This document shows positions 54,632 to 63,761 of a stretch of 64,000 bases of DNA, one piece after another. Where the stretch lies: positions 5,952,001 through 6,016,000 of the forward strand of contig NZ_CP058552.1 of the NCBI RefSeq assembly GCF_013401555.1, read 5' to 3'. The translations under genes were made by a program, and so were the position numbers. This stretch comes from Paenibacillus sp. E222. Its GTDB lineage: Bacteria > Bacillota > Bacilli > Paenibacillales > Paenibacillaceae. Below the pieces are notes generated by a model. It was not told the DNA's origin. It saw only the letters and a program-made list of their open reading frames with translations, and made no database searches. The number at the start of each line of letters is the position of its first letter. Position 1 is the first letter of the stretch.

Positions 54632-55888
54632 CTAGTCCATCTCCACAAGCTTGCGCCACAAACGATAAAGAATCGCTTTCGCTGAACGGATCCGAACCGT
54701 CTCCCGATTACCATTAATGCGCAGTTCATGAATTTCTGTCTCTTTACCACGCTCTGCCAGAGCGATGAAGACAAGTCCTGGCGGTTTGCGTTCGGAGTAA
54801 CCCGGACCCGCAACACCTGTAACCGACAGACCGAAGTCCGCATCCCCAATCATGCGAATCTGCTCTGCGAGCACTTTAGCCACTTCCGGACTCACTGCGC
54901 CAGGTGCATCTTCACCTTCCAGATAGGAATGCGGCACATGGAGCAGCTTTTCCTTAATTTCATTGGAGTAACATACAATTCCGCCCTTAAGCATCGACGC
55001 ACTGCCAGGAACTGATGTCAGACTCTGCATGACCAGCCCTCCTGTGCAGCTCTCAGCCGCGCTAAGGGTCAGACCCATATCAGACATCATAGTAACAATT
55101 GTGTACTCTATAGGCACATCCTCGTTCGCGTAGAGATGCTCTGGCAATCGTTCCCGAATCTGAACTTCCATTGCATCCAGCTTCAGCTTTGCCTCACTCT
55201 CACTTGGAGCCTTTGTAGATACACGTACCGTAACTTCTCCCTCACTTGCATAAGGAGCAATGGTAGGATCTGTCTGTGTATCAATCAGATCTAGGAGTCG
55301 GTCTTCCAATGCCGATTCGCCGATGCCTGCAAACTTCAGCATTTTTGAGTAGATCGGCATTTCTTCTGTCAGTACATGCTGGAACAGCCAAGGCTTAACT
55401 TCCTGTTCAAACATAGGAATCAGCTCTTTCGGCGGTCCAGGCATCACTACATAATGCTTACCATTGTCGGAAATCGCATTTCCTGCGGCAAGACCTGTTT
55501 CGTTCGCCAGCGGTGTTCCACCTTCGATAACGATCGCCTGACGACGATTGTTTTCGGTCATGTCCACATTGCGATCTCGGAAGAAGCTCTCAATTTTGTC
55601 CATAGCCAATCGATCTATATGCAGTTTGCGGTTCAAGACCGCCGCGATCGCATCCTTGGTCAAGTCATCTTGTGTAGGACCGATGCCCCCGGAAAATAAA
55701 ATGACGTCTGCACGACCCTGAGCAATGCGAATGGCGTCACTAAGTCGATTTAGATTATCACCAACCACCGTTTGGAAATATACATCAATCCCGATCGCAG
55801 CCAATTCACGGGATAGATATCGGGCATTGGTGTTTACAATTTGTCCAAGCAACAATTCTGTGCCAACTGCAATGATTTCTGCCTTCAT
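54632..55888 (-). CDS. cinA: CinA-like competence/damage-inducible protein
   Basis: 418 aa. N-terminal MoCF_biosynth-like domain ('GGIGPTQDDLT'), C-terminal nicotinamide mononucleotide deamidase domain ('SAAESCTGGL'). CinA processes pyridine nucleotides and sits by recA in many Firmicutes. AGGAGG precedes the ATG. It links the recombination genes to NAD recycling in principle. Confidence 0.93.
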   Translation of the reverse strand: MKAEIIAVGTELLLGQIVNTNARYLSRELAAIGIDVYFQTVVGDNLNRLSDAIRIAQGRADVILFSGGIGPTQDDLTKDAIAAVLNRKLHIDRLAMDKIESFFRDRNVDMTENNRRQAIVIEGGTPLANETGLAAGNAISDNGKHYVVMPGPPKELIPMFEQEVKPWLFQHVLTEEMPIYSKMLKFAGIGESALEDRLLDLIDTQTDPTIAPYASEGEVTVRVSTKAPSESEAKLKLDAMEVQIRERLPEHLYANEDVPIEYTIVTMMSDMGLTLSAAESCTGGLVMQSLTSVPGSASMLKGGIVCYSNEIKEKLLHVPHSYLEGEDAPGAVSPEVAKVLAEQIRMIGDADFGLSVTGVAGPGYSERKPPGLVFIALAERGKETEIHELRINGNRETVRIRSAKAILYRLWRKLVEMD

Positions 55889-55995
55889 TCAGCATCCTCC
55901 TGTACATGTGGTGAGTGATCAAAGGGCAATAGGATGATTTCCTATTGCCCTTCGTACCAATGATTTCTTCATGCTTATCCATTTAACCTCAAACG

Positions 55996-56583
55996 TTAAG
56001 CTTTCGATAAATGAAGCAAATTTTTGTTTTTGATAAAGTAATCAATGCCTGACCAAATCGTAATAATCGCTGCAGCCCAAACAGCAATAACGTCCATGTG
56101 AATACCCGTGAATGAGAACGGGAAATTATTCAACAACAGCAGCACAATCGCTACAATTTGCACGACGGTCTTCAGTTTGCCCCAGGCACTTGCTGCAACA
56201 ACCGAACCATCCAATAATGCAATCTGACGCAAGCCGGTAACAGCGAACTCACGACTAATAATGACCACAGCAATCCAGGAATCCAACTTACCCATTTCCA
56301 CAAGTGAAATCAGCACCGCGGTAACCAACAATTTGTCAGCCAGCGGATCAAGCAATTTCCCCAGGTTGGTGACCATATTATTTTTCCGAGCCAGATAGCC
56401 GTCAATTCCATCCGTGCTTGCTGCAATGATAAAAATGACAGCAGCAATCAATTGATTATACGGAAGCGATAAGCTTCCCAATTGCAACGGTTCTGGATAG
56501 AACGGAAAATCTACGAGCAGGAACACCATCAAAAAAGGGATTAAGCAAATTCGTGCAAGCGTAATCCGGTTGGGTAAATTCAC
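55996..56583 (-). CDS. pgsA: CDP-diacylglycerol-glycerol-3-phosphate 3-phosphatidyltransferase
   Basis: 195 aa integral membrane enzyme. The CDP-alcohol phosphotransferase motif DG-x2-AR-x8-G-x3-D-x3-D is complete in the 'DGIDGYLAR' to 'LLDPLAD' stretch. It makes phosphatidylglycerophosphate, the first committed step to phosphatidylglycerol. GTG start with GGGAGG upstream. It lies between yajQ and cinA. Confidence 0.94.
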   Translation of the reverse strand: MNLPNRITLARICLIPFLMVFLLVDFPFYPEPLQLGSLSLPYNQLIAAVIFIIAASTDGIDGYLARKNNMVTNLGKLLDPLADKLLVTAVLISLVEMGKLDSWIAVVIISREFAVTGLRQIALLDGSVVAASAWGKLKTVVQIVAIVLLLLNNFPFSFTGIHMDVIAVWAAAIITIWSGIDYFIKNKNLLHLSKA

Positions 56584-56906
56584 AAGACGCCCTCCCTCTT
56601 ATCCTCCATTACTCCAAACATTCATCTTAATCCCGTATTCATCATCCGGAACATGAAATTTACAGTTTCACTGTCAATCAGCACTAAAAGTGCTCTCACT
56701 ATGTAAAAACGCAAAAAATAAAGTCAACCGTTCAAACGCAAAACCGTTTTAAACGTTCCGGTGACTTCCAGAAGATGTACTGCTTTTCACAAAGTCAGCA
56801 AACGATGATGACTGGGCTTTGATGCTTATCTGCTAGCAATGCACACTTAGTATAATATACGCCAATTGCAGTGTCAAAAAACACGTCTAGCTACAAAAAG
56901 GAGATA
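56584..56906. other. 323 bp intergenic region upstream of pgsA
   Basis: No gene seen. The stretch should carry the pgsA promoter, but no convincing pair was found by eye. Contains AACCGTT..AAAACCGTTTTAAACGTT short repeats. Confidence 0.4.
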
Positions 56907-57398
56907 TTATTTGAAATTTGTATATTGCAGGTCCAGAGGCAGATTGGCACCGTTCAACAGCTGCATAACTGCTTGCAAATCATTCTTACTTTTACCTGTT
57001 ACCCGGAGTTGATCTCCCTGAATCTGACTCTTCACTTTCATCTTGGAGTCACGAATCAAAATATTGATTTTTTTAGCGATATCCTGATCAATCCCCTGCT
57101 TGAAATTCAAACGCTGTCTGACTGTACCTGACGAAGCAGGCTCTACTTTTGCATAATCAATGTTTTTTAAAGGTAAACCCCGCTTAGCCATTTTGGATTG
57201 AAGTACATCGATGACAGCCTTGAGTTTGGTCTCATCATCAGATACGATCGTTAACGCATCCTTATCCAGTTTCAGACTGCTCTTGCTGCCCTTGAAGTCA
57301 TAACGCGTGCCAATTTCCTTTTCCGTTTGTGTAACGGCATTTGTCAATTCCTGCAAGTCCATTTTGGACACGATATCAAATGAATTTTCTGAACTCAA
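56907..57398 (-). CDS. YajQ family nucleotide-binding protein
   Basis: 163 aa: 'SFDIVSKMDLQELTNAV', 'RYDFKGSKS' and 'VKSQIQGDQLRVTGKSKNDLQ' are YajQ family pieces. Relatives bind c-di-GMP or other ligands and act in phage or stress responses. The TTG start at 57398 has AAAGGGTG 5-7 nt upstream and gives the common start; a GTG 9 nt earlier is possible. Its insertion between rodZ and pgsA is not the Bacillus subtilis order. Confidence 0.85.
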   Translation of the reverse strand: MSSENSFDIVSKMDLQELTNAVTQTEKEIGTRYDFKGSKSSLKLDKDALTIVSDDETKLKAVIDVLQSKMAKRGLPLKNIDYAKVEPASSGTVRQRLNFKQGIDQDIAKKINILIRDSKMKVKSQIQGDQLRVTGKSKNDLQAVMQLLNGANLPLDLQYTNFK

Positions 57399-57486
57399 AC
57401 CAGTCACCCTTTCAGTTAATCATATGTTCTGTAACATTATAGAGGATACGCCAAGCAAAAGTCTAATTTTATGAGGTTTTTCAAAA

Positions 57487-57533
57487 TAAAAAAGCATTTT
57501 TGGCTGCCACTTGAAATGGTTGCCAAAAATGCT
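57487..57533 (-). terminator. Terminator of the 56 aa membrane protein gene
   Basis: AGCATTTTTGGC / GCCAAAAATGCT perfect 12 bp stem with TTTTTT on the minus strand. Confidence 0.85.
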
Positions 57534-57550
57534 CGCCGTACGGCGCCCTT

Positions 57551-57721
57551 CTAATAACGGCTGCGATTAGGCTGTCTGAACATGTCAAGCACACCCAGAA
57601 GCACATGTGCAAGTCCAAAGCCCAAAATTCCGTAACCCCAGGCAGTTGGAGTCAAGTAATAACCCAGGAGGCTGACAATGATCCCCAAACCTGTTACGAT
57701 CCAGCTGACTGTCACAGCCAT
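57551..57721 (-). CDS. 56 aa membrane protein
   Basis: Two hydrophobic helices ('WIVTGLGIIVSLLGYYL' and 'WGYGILGFGLAHVLLGVL') joined by TPTA, ending RQPNRSRY. The ATG at 57721 follows GAGGTGG with a tight 2 nt gap; an upstream TTG is possible. Located between rodZ and yajQ with a terminator after it. Function unknown. Confidence 0.6.
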   Translation of the reverse strand: MAVTVSWIVTGLGIIVSLLGYYLTPTAWGYGILGFGLAHVLLGVLDMFRQPNRSRY

Positions 57722-57788
57722 CCACCTCACTTCACCAAAAGTTAACTGCAAGTTAAGACATGGTTAGTGTCTCCTGTAGAAACTTTGG

Positions 57789-58829
57789 TTATTCGCCGCT
57801 AGTGTTGGTGCTTCCTTCGGTAGTGCTTCCTGTTTCATTCGACGTAGTGCTATCGTTACCTATTGAGGATGTATCCTCACCAAGCCTTAACCGAATGCGG
57901 TTCGTCGCTTTCCCGTCTGTCACAACCTGCCCTGCAACCTCAATTGTGGTCGCTGCAGCGTAACCGGACTTAATGTACATTCCTGCACTGTCCAATTCAA
58001 AAGTATAACTGTCTCCATCAGCGGTGTTGCCATACTCCAACTTCTCTCCACTAGAGTTCTCGCCCTTGTATACTTCCAGCCAGCTATGCCCCGTTGCTTT
58101 AATCGTAACCGTCACAGGCTGCCCTGCGCTGCCGTTCACTTTAAAGTTCGTGATATTGCCTGATTTTCCGTCTTCAGCCACAGTTACAGAAGCTGGGGGA
58201 TTTTCTGTTGGGTTCTCTTCATTTTCGCCCGTCGTTTGGCCATCCGTTTGTCCGTCAGTCTGTCCCTCTGCCGTTCCGCCGCCGTTACCGCCAGCCTCGC
58301 CTTCATTCGTTTCTCCGCTACCTGATTCATTAGCTGGCGGATTAGAAGCTTGACCATTATCTGTAGGCTCATCCGGTTTATCTTGAGGCAGCTGCTGGCT
58401 GTCTGTGATCTTGGTCTGATCCAGCCCTTGTGTATCCGAATCATCCTTGTTCATCACTACATACACGTACAACAGCACAAGAATTAATACCGGAAAAGTC
58501 CACATCAGCGCAACAGACATCCAACGGTTACTGCGCTCTACCGGGCGGTTTGAACGCTTTTGAATAACCGGCTCCATGGTTGCTTCCGTTTCTTCTGCAG
58601 GTACATCTTTCTTATGTCCCTCCAGCAGCTCATCAGGATTTAGTCCCACCGTTTCCGCATAGGTTTTGATAAATGCACGCACATAGAAGCTGCCAGGCAG
58701 CACTTTGTAGTCTCCTGCCTCTATTGCCTCCAAATACCTCTTGCGAATTTTAGTCATTTCCTGTACATCGTCAAGACTCATCCCTTTTTGCAGCCGGGCC
58801 TCTCTTAACTGCTGACCCAGTTCAGACAT
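57789..58829 (-). CDS. rodZ: RodZ cell-shape protein
   Basis: 346 aa. N-terminal HTH_25 domain ('LREARLQKGMSLDDVQEMTKIRKRYL'), one TM helix around 110-135, a low-complexity Asn/Gly/Thr/Glu-rich linker, and the C-terminal DUF4115 beta-domain ('PVTVTIKATGHSWLEVY'). RodZ links MreB to the envelope. AAGGAGG upstream. It follows ymfK by 66 bp as in Bacillus ymfM. Confidence 0.92.
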   Translation of the reverse strand: MSELGQQLREARLQKGMSLDDVQEMTKIRKRYLEAIEAGDYKVLPGSFYVRAFIKTYAETVGLNPDELLEGHKKDVPAEETEATMEPVIQKRSNRPVERSNRWMSVALMWTFPVLILVLLYVYVVMNKDDSDTQGLDQTKITDSQQLPQDKPDEPTDNGQASNPPANESGSGETNEGEAGGNGGGTAEGQTDGQTDGQTTGENEENPTENPPASVTVAEDGKSGNITNFKVNGSAGQPVTVTIKATGHSWLEVYKGENSSGEKLEYGNTADGDSYTFELDSAGMYIKSGYAAATTIEVAGQVVTDGKATNRIRLRLGEDTSSIGNDSTTSNETGSTTEGSTNTSGE

Positions 58830-58895
58830 GCCATCTCCTCCTTATGTTTATCTCTATGGTTGTTGCTTATCTATTTCATGATCCCGTACGGAGCG

Positions 58896-59663
58896 TTACA
58901 GTTCGTCGGTGTAGCTGGCCGTAAACGTATCATAAATAATTTCTTCATTCGGATTGTTGCGCAGTTCAATAATAATGTCAAAATCATTAAAATCATATTC
59001 CGACTCCTGCACAAAAATATCCGGATGTTCAATAACCTTGGTACTTGGCATCGTCATGATGTCCTGTAACAGATTATAATGGCGTTCGCTTGAACGAATC
59101 GTACTGACAATTCCGTCAATGATAAACACATTGTTTGGATTCAATTCGTCCTCGGACATCTGGCTTCTTATGGTTTGACGAAGAAGTGTGGAGGAAACAA
59201 ACGTCCAGCGCTTCATTGCACATACGCTGCCTGCAATAATGGATTCCGTTTTGCCTACACGCGGCATTCCACGCAAACCAATGACTTGATTTCCTTCCCT
59301 CTTAAATACTTCACCCAAAAAGTCCACAAGTAACCCAAGTTCGTCCCGCGTAAAACGAAATGTCTTGCGATCATCCGAATCACGATCAATATAGCGACCA
59401 TGCCGTACAGCCAAAATATCGACCAGTTTCGGTTGACGCAAAGCAGACACAGTTATGCTGTTCACTTTGCCAAGCATTTCACCCAGCAGACGAATCTTCT
59501 CGTCATCATCCGATTCCAGCAGCATCCCCCGGGTTTTGCCTTCAACACCGTTGATGGTCAATATATTTACTTCAAGCATCCCCAGCATAGAGGCGATATC
59601 CCCTAAAAGGCCAGGTCTGTTCTTATGTATTTTATACTCCATATACCATTGTTTAGATTCCAT
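58896..59663 (-). CDS. ymfK: DUF3388 protein (YmfK): ACT-like domain plus P-loop domain
   Basis: 255 aa. The N-terminal approximately 75 residues resemble an ACT-type regulatory domain ('NRPGLLGDIASMLGMLEVNIL'). A P-loop-like 'LRGMPRVGKTES' begins the second part, followed by 'VFIIDGI'. DUF3388 proteins are conserved in the rodZ cluster of Bacilli, function unknown. An ACT domain suggests small-molecule binding. Weak ribosome binding site (GGGG), so the start is less sure. Confidence 0.85.
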   Translation of the reverse strand: MESKQWYMEYKIHKNRPGLLGDIASMLGMLEVNILTINGVEGKTRGMLLESDDDEKIRLLGEMLGKVNSITVSALRQPKLVDILAVRHGRYIDRDSDDRKTFRFTRDELGLLVDFLGEVFKREGNQVIGLRGMPRVGKTESIIAGSVCAMKRWTFVSSTLLRQTIRSQMSEDELNPNNVFIIDGIVSTIRSSERHYNLLQDIMTMPSTKVIEHPDIFVQESEYDFNDFDIIIELRNNPNEEIIYDTFTASYTDEL

Positions 59664-59824
59664 TTAAACACCCCGTAAAGCATTATTCCACATTATTCGA
59701 CAGTAACAGAACGCGTCCATTGGACGACAATCTGAGATATCTTCTAAAAATGGGTCACGTTAATGATATATAAAATGAAAATGAATTACAAGAACAGGTC
59801 TGTAATCAATGTGTAATCATTAGA

Positions 59825-59850
59825 GAAAAGCCCCCTTGCGGGAGCTTTCC
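59825..59850 (-). terminator. Terminator of the DUF3243 gene
   Basis: AAAGCTCCC / GGGGGCTTT stem with GCAA loop and TTTTC on the minus strand. Confidence 0.7.
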
Positions 59851-59860
59851 ATCGTTAATC

Positions 59861-60124
59861 TTATGCGTTTTGTTTGGCCAATTTGACCATCAGGCACGCA
59901 ATCGTACGACGTTCATCCTCGTCGCCGACTTCCCATAGTTCTTTCAATGCCCGGTTGGAAGGGTTCGCCGGATCTACTTTCTCATCCAGGAAGTCGCCGA
60001 TTTCATACGCAAGTTTGTTGATGGTTTCTTCATTCATCCCCATCTTCTCTGCTTGCTGTACTCGGTCACCCAAAAACTTCTTCCAAGTGTCGAAACTCGT
60101 GAGCACCGTTTTTTCTGTTGACAT
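59861..60124 (-). CDS. ymfJ: DUF3243 protein (YmfJ)
   Basis: 87 aa matching the YmfJ family, 'FDTWKKFLGDRVQQAEKMG' to 'LMVKLAKQNA'. Small, charged, cytoplasmic. AAGGAGG precedes the ATG. In Bacillus it lies between ymfI and ymfK, as here. Function unknown. Confidence 0.88.
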   Translation of the reverse strand: MSTEKTVLTSFDTWKKFLGDRVQQAEKMGMNEETINKLAYEIGDFLDEKVDPANPSNRALKELWEVGDEDERRTIACLMVKLAKQNA

Positions 60125-60298
60125 GATAAATCCTCCTTAGCTGACGCATGAGATTTAAAATCAACAGTTGTAATATGTGCTTCCCGGACATTTTATATAC
60201 GAGCTTTTTGGAATTAATCGAAGATCATCTTCGAATCATACATTTCCATCAGGATACTACCTCGAAGTGAAAACAAAATTAAATTCACACCCCATATA

Positions 60299-61069
60299 TT
60301 ACGTGAGCCAGCCACCATTTGGACTTATAATCTGCCCATTAATGTAGCCAGACTCGGGAAGGGCAAGGAAGTAGACCAGTGATGAGATTTCATCTGGTTG
60401 GGCAAGTCTTCCTGCCGGAATTTCCTCTTCCAGCATTTTTAGTTCATCCTGATCCAGATGGTTCAGCATGGATGTTTGAACCGCACCCGGAGCTACAGCA
60501 TTCACCGTTACGCCAGATGGAGCCAATTCTTTGGCAAGAGCTTTGGTGAATGCATTTACACCGCCTTTGGTAGTAGAATACAACACCTCACAAGAGGCAC
60601 CCGACAATCCCCAGATAGATGACACATTTATGATTCGACCGTATCTTTGGGAGATCATGTGAGGCATCATTTCCTGTGTACACAAGAACGTGCCTTTCAG
60701 GTTAATTGCCATCACTTCATCCCAGATTTCTTCCGTAACATCGGACAGCATTCCATAATGAGATATCCCTGCATTATTCACCAGAATATCCGGCATCAGC
60801 CCGTGTGATTCCAGCTTTTCGCGCATACGTTCAATTTGTTCCCGGCTGCGAAGATCGGCAGACACCGTCATGACTTTACCACTGCCCTGTTCCATGCACC
60901 TTCTCGCCGCTTCATTAGCTGCTTCATGCGATTTCATATAGTGAATCACTACATTCATGCCCACCTTGGCAAAACGCTCTGCGATAGCTGCTCCAATGCC
61001 TCCACTCGCGCCTGTTACAAGTACCGTCATTTCTCCAATTGGCTTCAATTGTCCTGTTCCCCTCTCCAT
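60299..61069 (-). CDS. ymfI: SDR family protein (YmfI, FabG-like)
   Basis: 256 aa classical SDR: TGASGGIG, NNAG, S and YSTTKGG (catalytic Y and K) are present. Similar to FabG. Starts 1 nt after the ymfH stop, so coupled. Substrate unknown. Confidence 0.88.
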   Translation of the reverse strand: MERGTGQLKPIGEMTVLVTGASGGIGAAIAERFAKVGMNVVIHYMKSHEAANEAARRCMEQGSGKVMTVSADLRSREQIERMREKLESHGLMPDILVNNAGISHYGMLSDVTEEIWDEVMAINLKGTFLCTQEMMPHMISQRYGRIINVSSIWGLSGASCEVLYSTTKGGVNAFTKALAKELAPSGVTVNAVAPGAVQTSMLNHLDQDELKMLEEEIPAGRLAQPDEISSLVYFLALPESGYINGQIISPNGGWLT

Positions 61070-61070
61070 A

Positions 61071-62351
61071 TTAAGGACTCACGACAAGCGATATCGACAG
61101 TTGATCCCAACGAATATGCTCTTTCAATCTGCGGTTTACCTCTTCCAGTGTAAGCGATTCATACAACGGGAGCATGTTGAAAAAATCACCACCACGGAAT
61201 TGCTGCCGCGTAAATTCATTTGCAATGTTTTCTGGTGAATTGAGCATGCGCAAATATCCACCTATTTTCTTTTTGCGTGCGCGCTCAAAGTCGGTTGCAT
61301 CAAATCCTTTTTCCACAATAGCATCGACTTCTTCACGGATGCGGGCAAGCAGTTGATCCGGGTCTTTGGTGTCCCCGCCAATAGCCGAAAAAGCATATTG
61401 CGTCGAACTGTTATATTCATGCCCAAAGCTGTCCGAAATCAGGTCTTCATCATACAATTTTTGAAATAGCGGAGTACTGGAACCAAACAATAGATCCAAC
61501 ATTAGTTTGGTTGTCATATCCCGGCGCAGCAGGTCTTCTCCAGTGAGTCCCACATCGGTTTCCTTAAAACCAAACAAACATTTGGGCAGGGAAACGGCCA
61601 ATTTGGATTCACGTCTGGCTTCTCCCACTTGCTTAGGTTCCGGTTCAAATATTCGCTCAATCTGCCCTTGAGGCTTGTAATTTTTCTTCGCCTGGTTCGA
61701 ACGAACCATATCGATCACTTCCTGCGGGTCTACTCCACCCACGACAAACAGAAGCATATTGCTTGGATGATAAAAAGAGTTGTAGCACGTATACAACGTT
61801 TCTTTGGTTATGATGCCAATGGATTCAACGGTTCCCGCAATATCAATATGCACCGGATGTTTCTGATACATCGCCTCAATCAGGCCAAAATAAACGCGCC
61901 AATCCGGATTATCCGCATACATATTAATTTCCTGTGCGATGATCCCTTTTTCCTTTTCCACATTCTGATCGGTGAAGTAAGGATTTTGCACAAAATCAAC
62001 TAATGTTTGTATATTTTCATTGACATGTTCCGTCGCCGAAAACAAATAAACCGTCTGGTCAAAACTGGTAAAGGCATTGGCAGAAGCACCATGAGAAGCA
62101 AATGTGGCAAAAATATCACCAGTTGGTTCTTCAAACATTTTGTGTTCCAGAAAATGAGCAATTCCGTCCGGAACCTTCACTTCCTCCTGCCCTTCAACCT
62201 TAAAATGATTGTCGACCGAACCGTATTTAGTAGCAAATGTGGCATATGTTTTCTGGAAACCCGGTTTAGGCAAAATATAAACATGCAGCCCGTTATCCAT
62301 CACTTCGTAATACAGCGTTTCCTGCAAACGATCGTATGTTATGCTCTCCAC
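61071..62351 (-). CDS. ymfH: M16 family zinc peptidase (YmfH)
   Basis: 426 aa. The HxxEH zinc site HFLEH is at residues 66-70, and a distal metal Glu is in 'EINMYADNPDW' about 75 residues later. M16 peptidases work as pairs: this one keeps the active site, its neighbour does not. GTG start with GAAGGGGG upstream. It begins 3 nt after the ymfF stop. Confidence 0.92.
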   Translation of the reverse strand: MESITYDRLQETLYYEVMDNGLHVYILPKPGFQKTYATFATKYGSVDNHFKVEGQEEVKVPDGIAHFLEHKMFEEPTGDIFATFASHGASANAFTSFDQTVYLFSATEHVNENIQTLVDFVQNPYFTDQNVEKEKGIIAQEINMYADNPDWRVYFGLIEAMYQKHPVHIDIAGTVESIGIITKETLYTCYNSFYHPSNMLLFVVGGVDPQEVIDMVRSNQAKKNYKPQGQIERIFEPEPKQVGEARRESKLAVSLPKCLFGFKETDVGLTGEDLLRRDMTTKLMLDLLFGSSTPLFQKLYDEDLISDSFGHEYNSSTQYAFSAIGGDTKDPDQLLARIREEVDAIVEKGFDATDFERARKKKIGGYLRMLNSPENIANEFTRQQFRGGDFFNMLPLYESLTLEEVNRRLKEHIRWDQLSISLVVSP

Positions 62352-62354
62352 CGA

Positions 62355-63635
62355 CTATTCCCCCTTCTCATCACGCAAGAAATAAATCGTATCCAGACGG
62401 AATTTCTCTGCCGCCTCACGAACATTTTCTTTGCTGATCTGTTCTACCTGGGTCAGCAGTTCCTCGGCGGTCCGCTCTTTGCCGGATAACTGTCGATTGA
62501 AATCATAAGCAATCAGCTCAAATGCAGAATCCTGCATTTCCTTGAGCAGATTACGGATCATCGCCTTGGTCTGAGACATCTCCAGGTCAGTGATATTTCC
62601 ATTCTTCATTTCATCCAGCTGCTGCTTGATAATCCTGACGGCTTTTTCATAATTGGGGATTTCTATCCCGGATTGAATCGTTGCAATACCCTTATGTCCG
62701 TCATAACGGGAAGAGGCATAGTACGCCAGGCTTTCTTTTTCACGAACATTAACGAACAGTTTGGAATGCGGATATCCTCCGAGAATGCCGTTATACATCA
62801 ATGCTGCTGCATACTGCGGGTCACCATAAGTAATTGACGTGCGAAGTCCCATATTGAGCTTACCCTGATTCACATTAAGCCGTTCTACAACGGTTTCCAC
62901 TTCTTTATCTCCACGAATAGCTTTCTGTGTGTGATAGTCGGAAGAGATCGTACGTTCAACATTGAAATAACGCTGCACCAGATTCTCTACCTCTTCCAGC
63001 GTGGTGTCTCCCACCACATACAAGTCCATACTGGCTTGCTGCAACCATTCCTGGTACGAGGCTGTCAATGTATCTGGATCAATGCCGGGCAAATCCTTGC
63101 GCTCACCAAGCGGGTGCAAACGATACGGCTCGTTTTTACACATCTCCTCAATACTACGTTCCGCAGCATAACGCATTTTGTCATTGACGATGGACTCCAG
63201 CATTTTGCGAACAGTCTCCCGCTCAGCTTGTACATATGAGGTCCGAAAATGTCCATCCTCCTGTGCAGGGCGTGTGAGCACCTCCCCGAGAAAAGCAAAA
63301 GAACGATCCAACAGCTGCTCGTCCCCGCCAACAAAGGAATCATTAATGGTATCCATACGGAACTGTACAATCTGGTAATCGCCACGTTTATAGACATCAA
63401 AGCCAAAACCCGCTCCATACAAATGTTCCAACTGTTCTCGAAATTGCGTTGTTTCCGGATAGGATTCGGTCCCGCGCCGAAGCACAAAAGGTGTTAAGGC
63501 TACTTTGGTTACCGTATCTTCCTGCAGGGGAACCCCTGCGTAAAGTGAGATTGCAAATGTCTTAAAACGTTTCGTAGGAAGAACATGTATGCGGAATTCT
63601 TTCCGGTTTCCTCGTTCAAATCCTGATGTATTCAA
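62355..63635 (-). CDS. ymfF: M16 family inactive peptidase-like protein (YmfF)
   Basis: 426 aa of the M16 fold with no HxxEH site, so probably the non-catalytic partner of YmfH. The fold is marked by 'YLAYYASSRYDGHKG'-like C-terminal domain sequence. TTG start with AAGGGG 9 nt upstream. First gene of the ymfF-ymfH-ymfI set. Confidence 0.9.
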   Translation of the reverse strand: MNTSGFERGNRKEFRIHVLPTKRFKTFAISLYAGVPLQEDTVTKVALTPFVLRRGTESYPETTQFREQLEHLYGAGFGFDVYKRGDYQIVQFRMDTINDSFVGGDEQLLDRSFAFLGEVLTRPAQEDGHFRTSYVQAERETVRKMLESIVNDKMRYAAERSIEEMCKNEPYRLHPLGERKDLPGIDPDTLTASYQEWLQQASMDLYVVGDTTLEEVENLVQRYFNVERTISSDYHTQKAIRGDKEVETVVERLNVNQGKLNMGLRTSITYGDPQYAAALMYNGILGGYPHSKLFVNVREKESLAYYASSRYDGHKGIATIQSGIEIPNYEKAVRIIKQQLDEMKNGNITDLEMSQTKAMIRNLLKEMQDSAFELIAYDFNRQLSGKERTAEELLTQVEQISKENVREAAEKFRLDTIYFLRDEKGE

Positions 63636-63720
63636 ATGTCAAAACCCCTTTACGGCGTCATTTATCGTGCAATAAGTGAAGCTTAAACGTAACAACCATT
63701 TTAACCCATTCAAAAGGCAA

Positions 63721-63753
63721 GAAGCAACCGAAGTCACGCCTTCTGGTTGCTTC
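63721..63753. terminator. Hairpin between the SleB-like gene and ymfF
   Basis: GAAGCAACC / GGTTGCTTC stem around an inner CGCCTTCT region; weak T run. Confidence 0.5.
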
Positions 63754-63761
63754 CAAGATCA

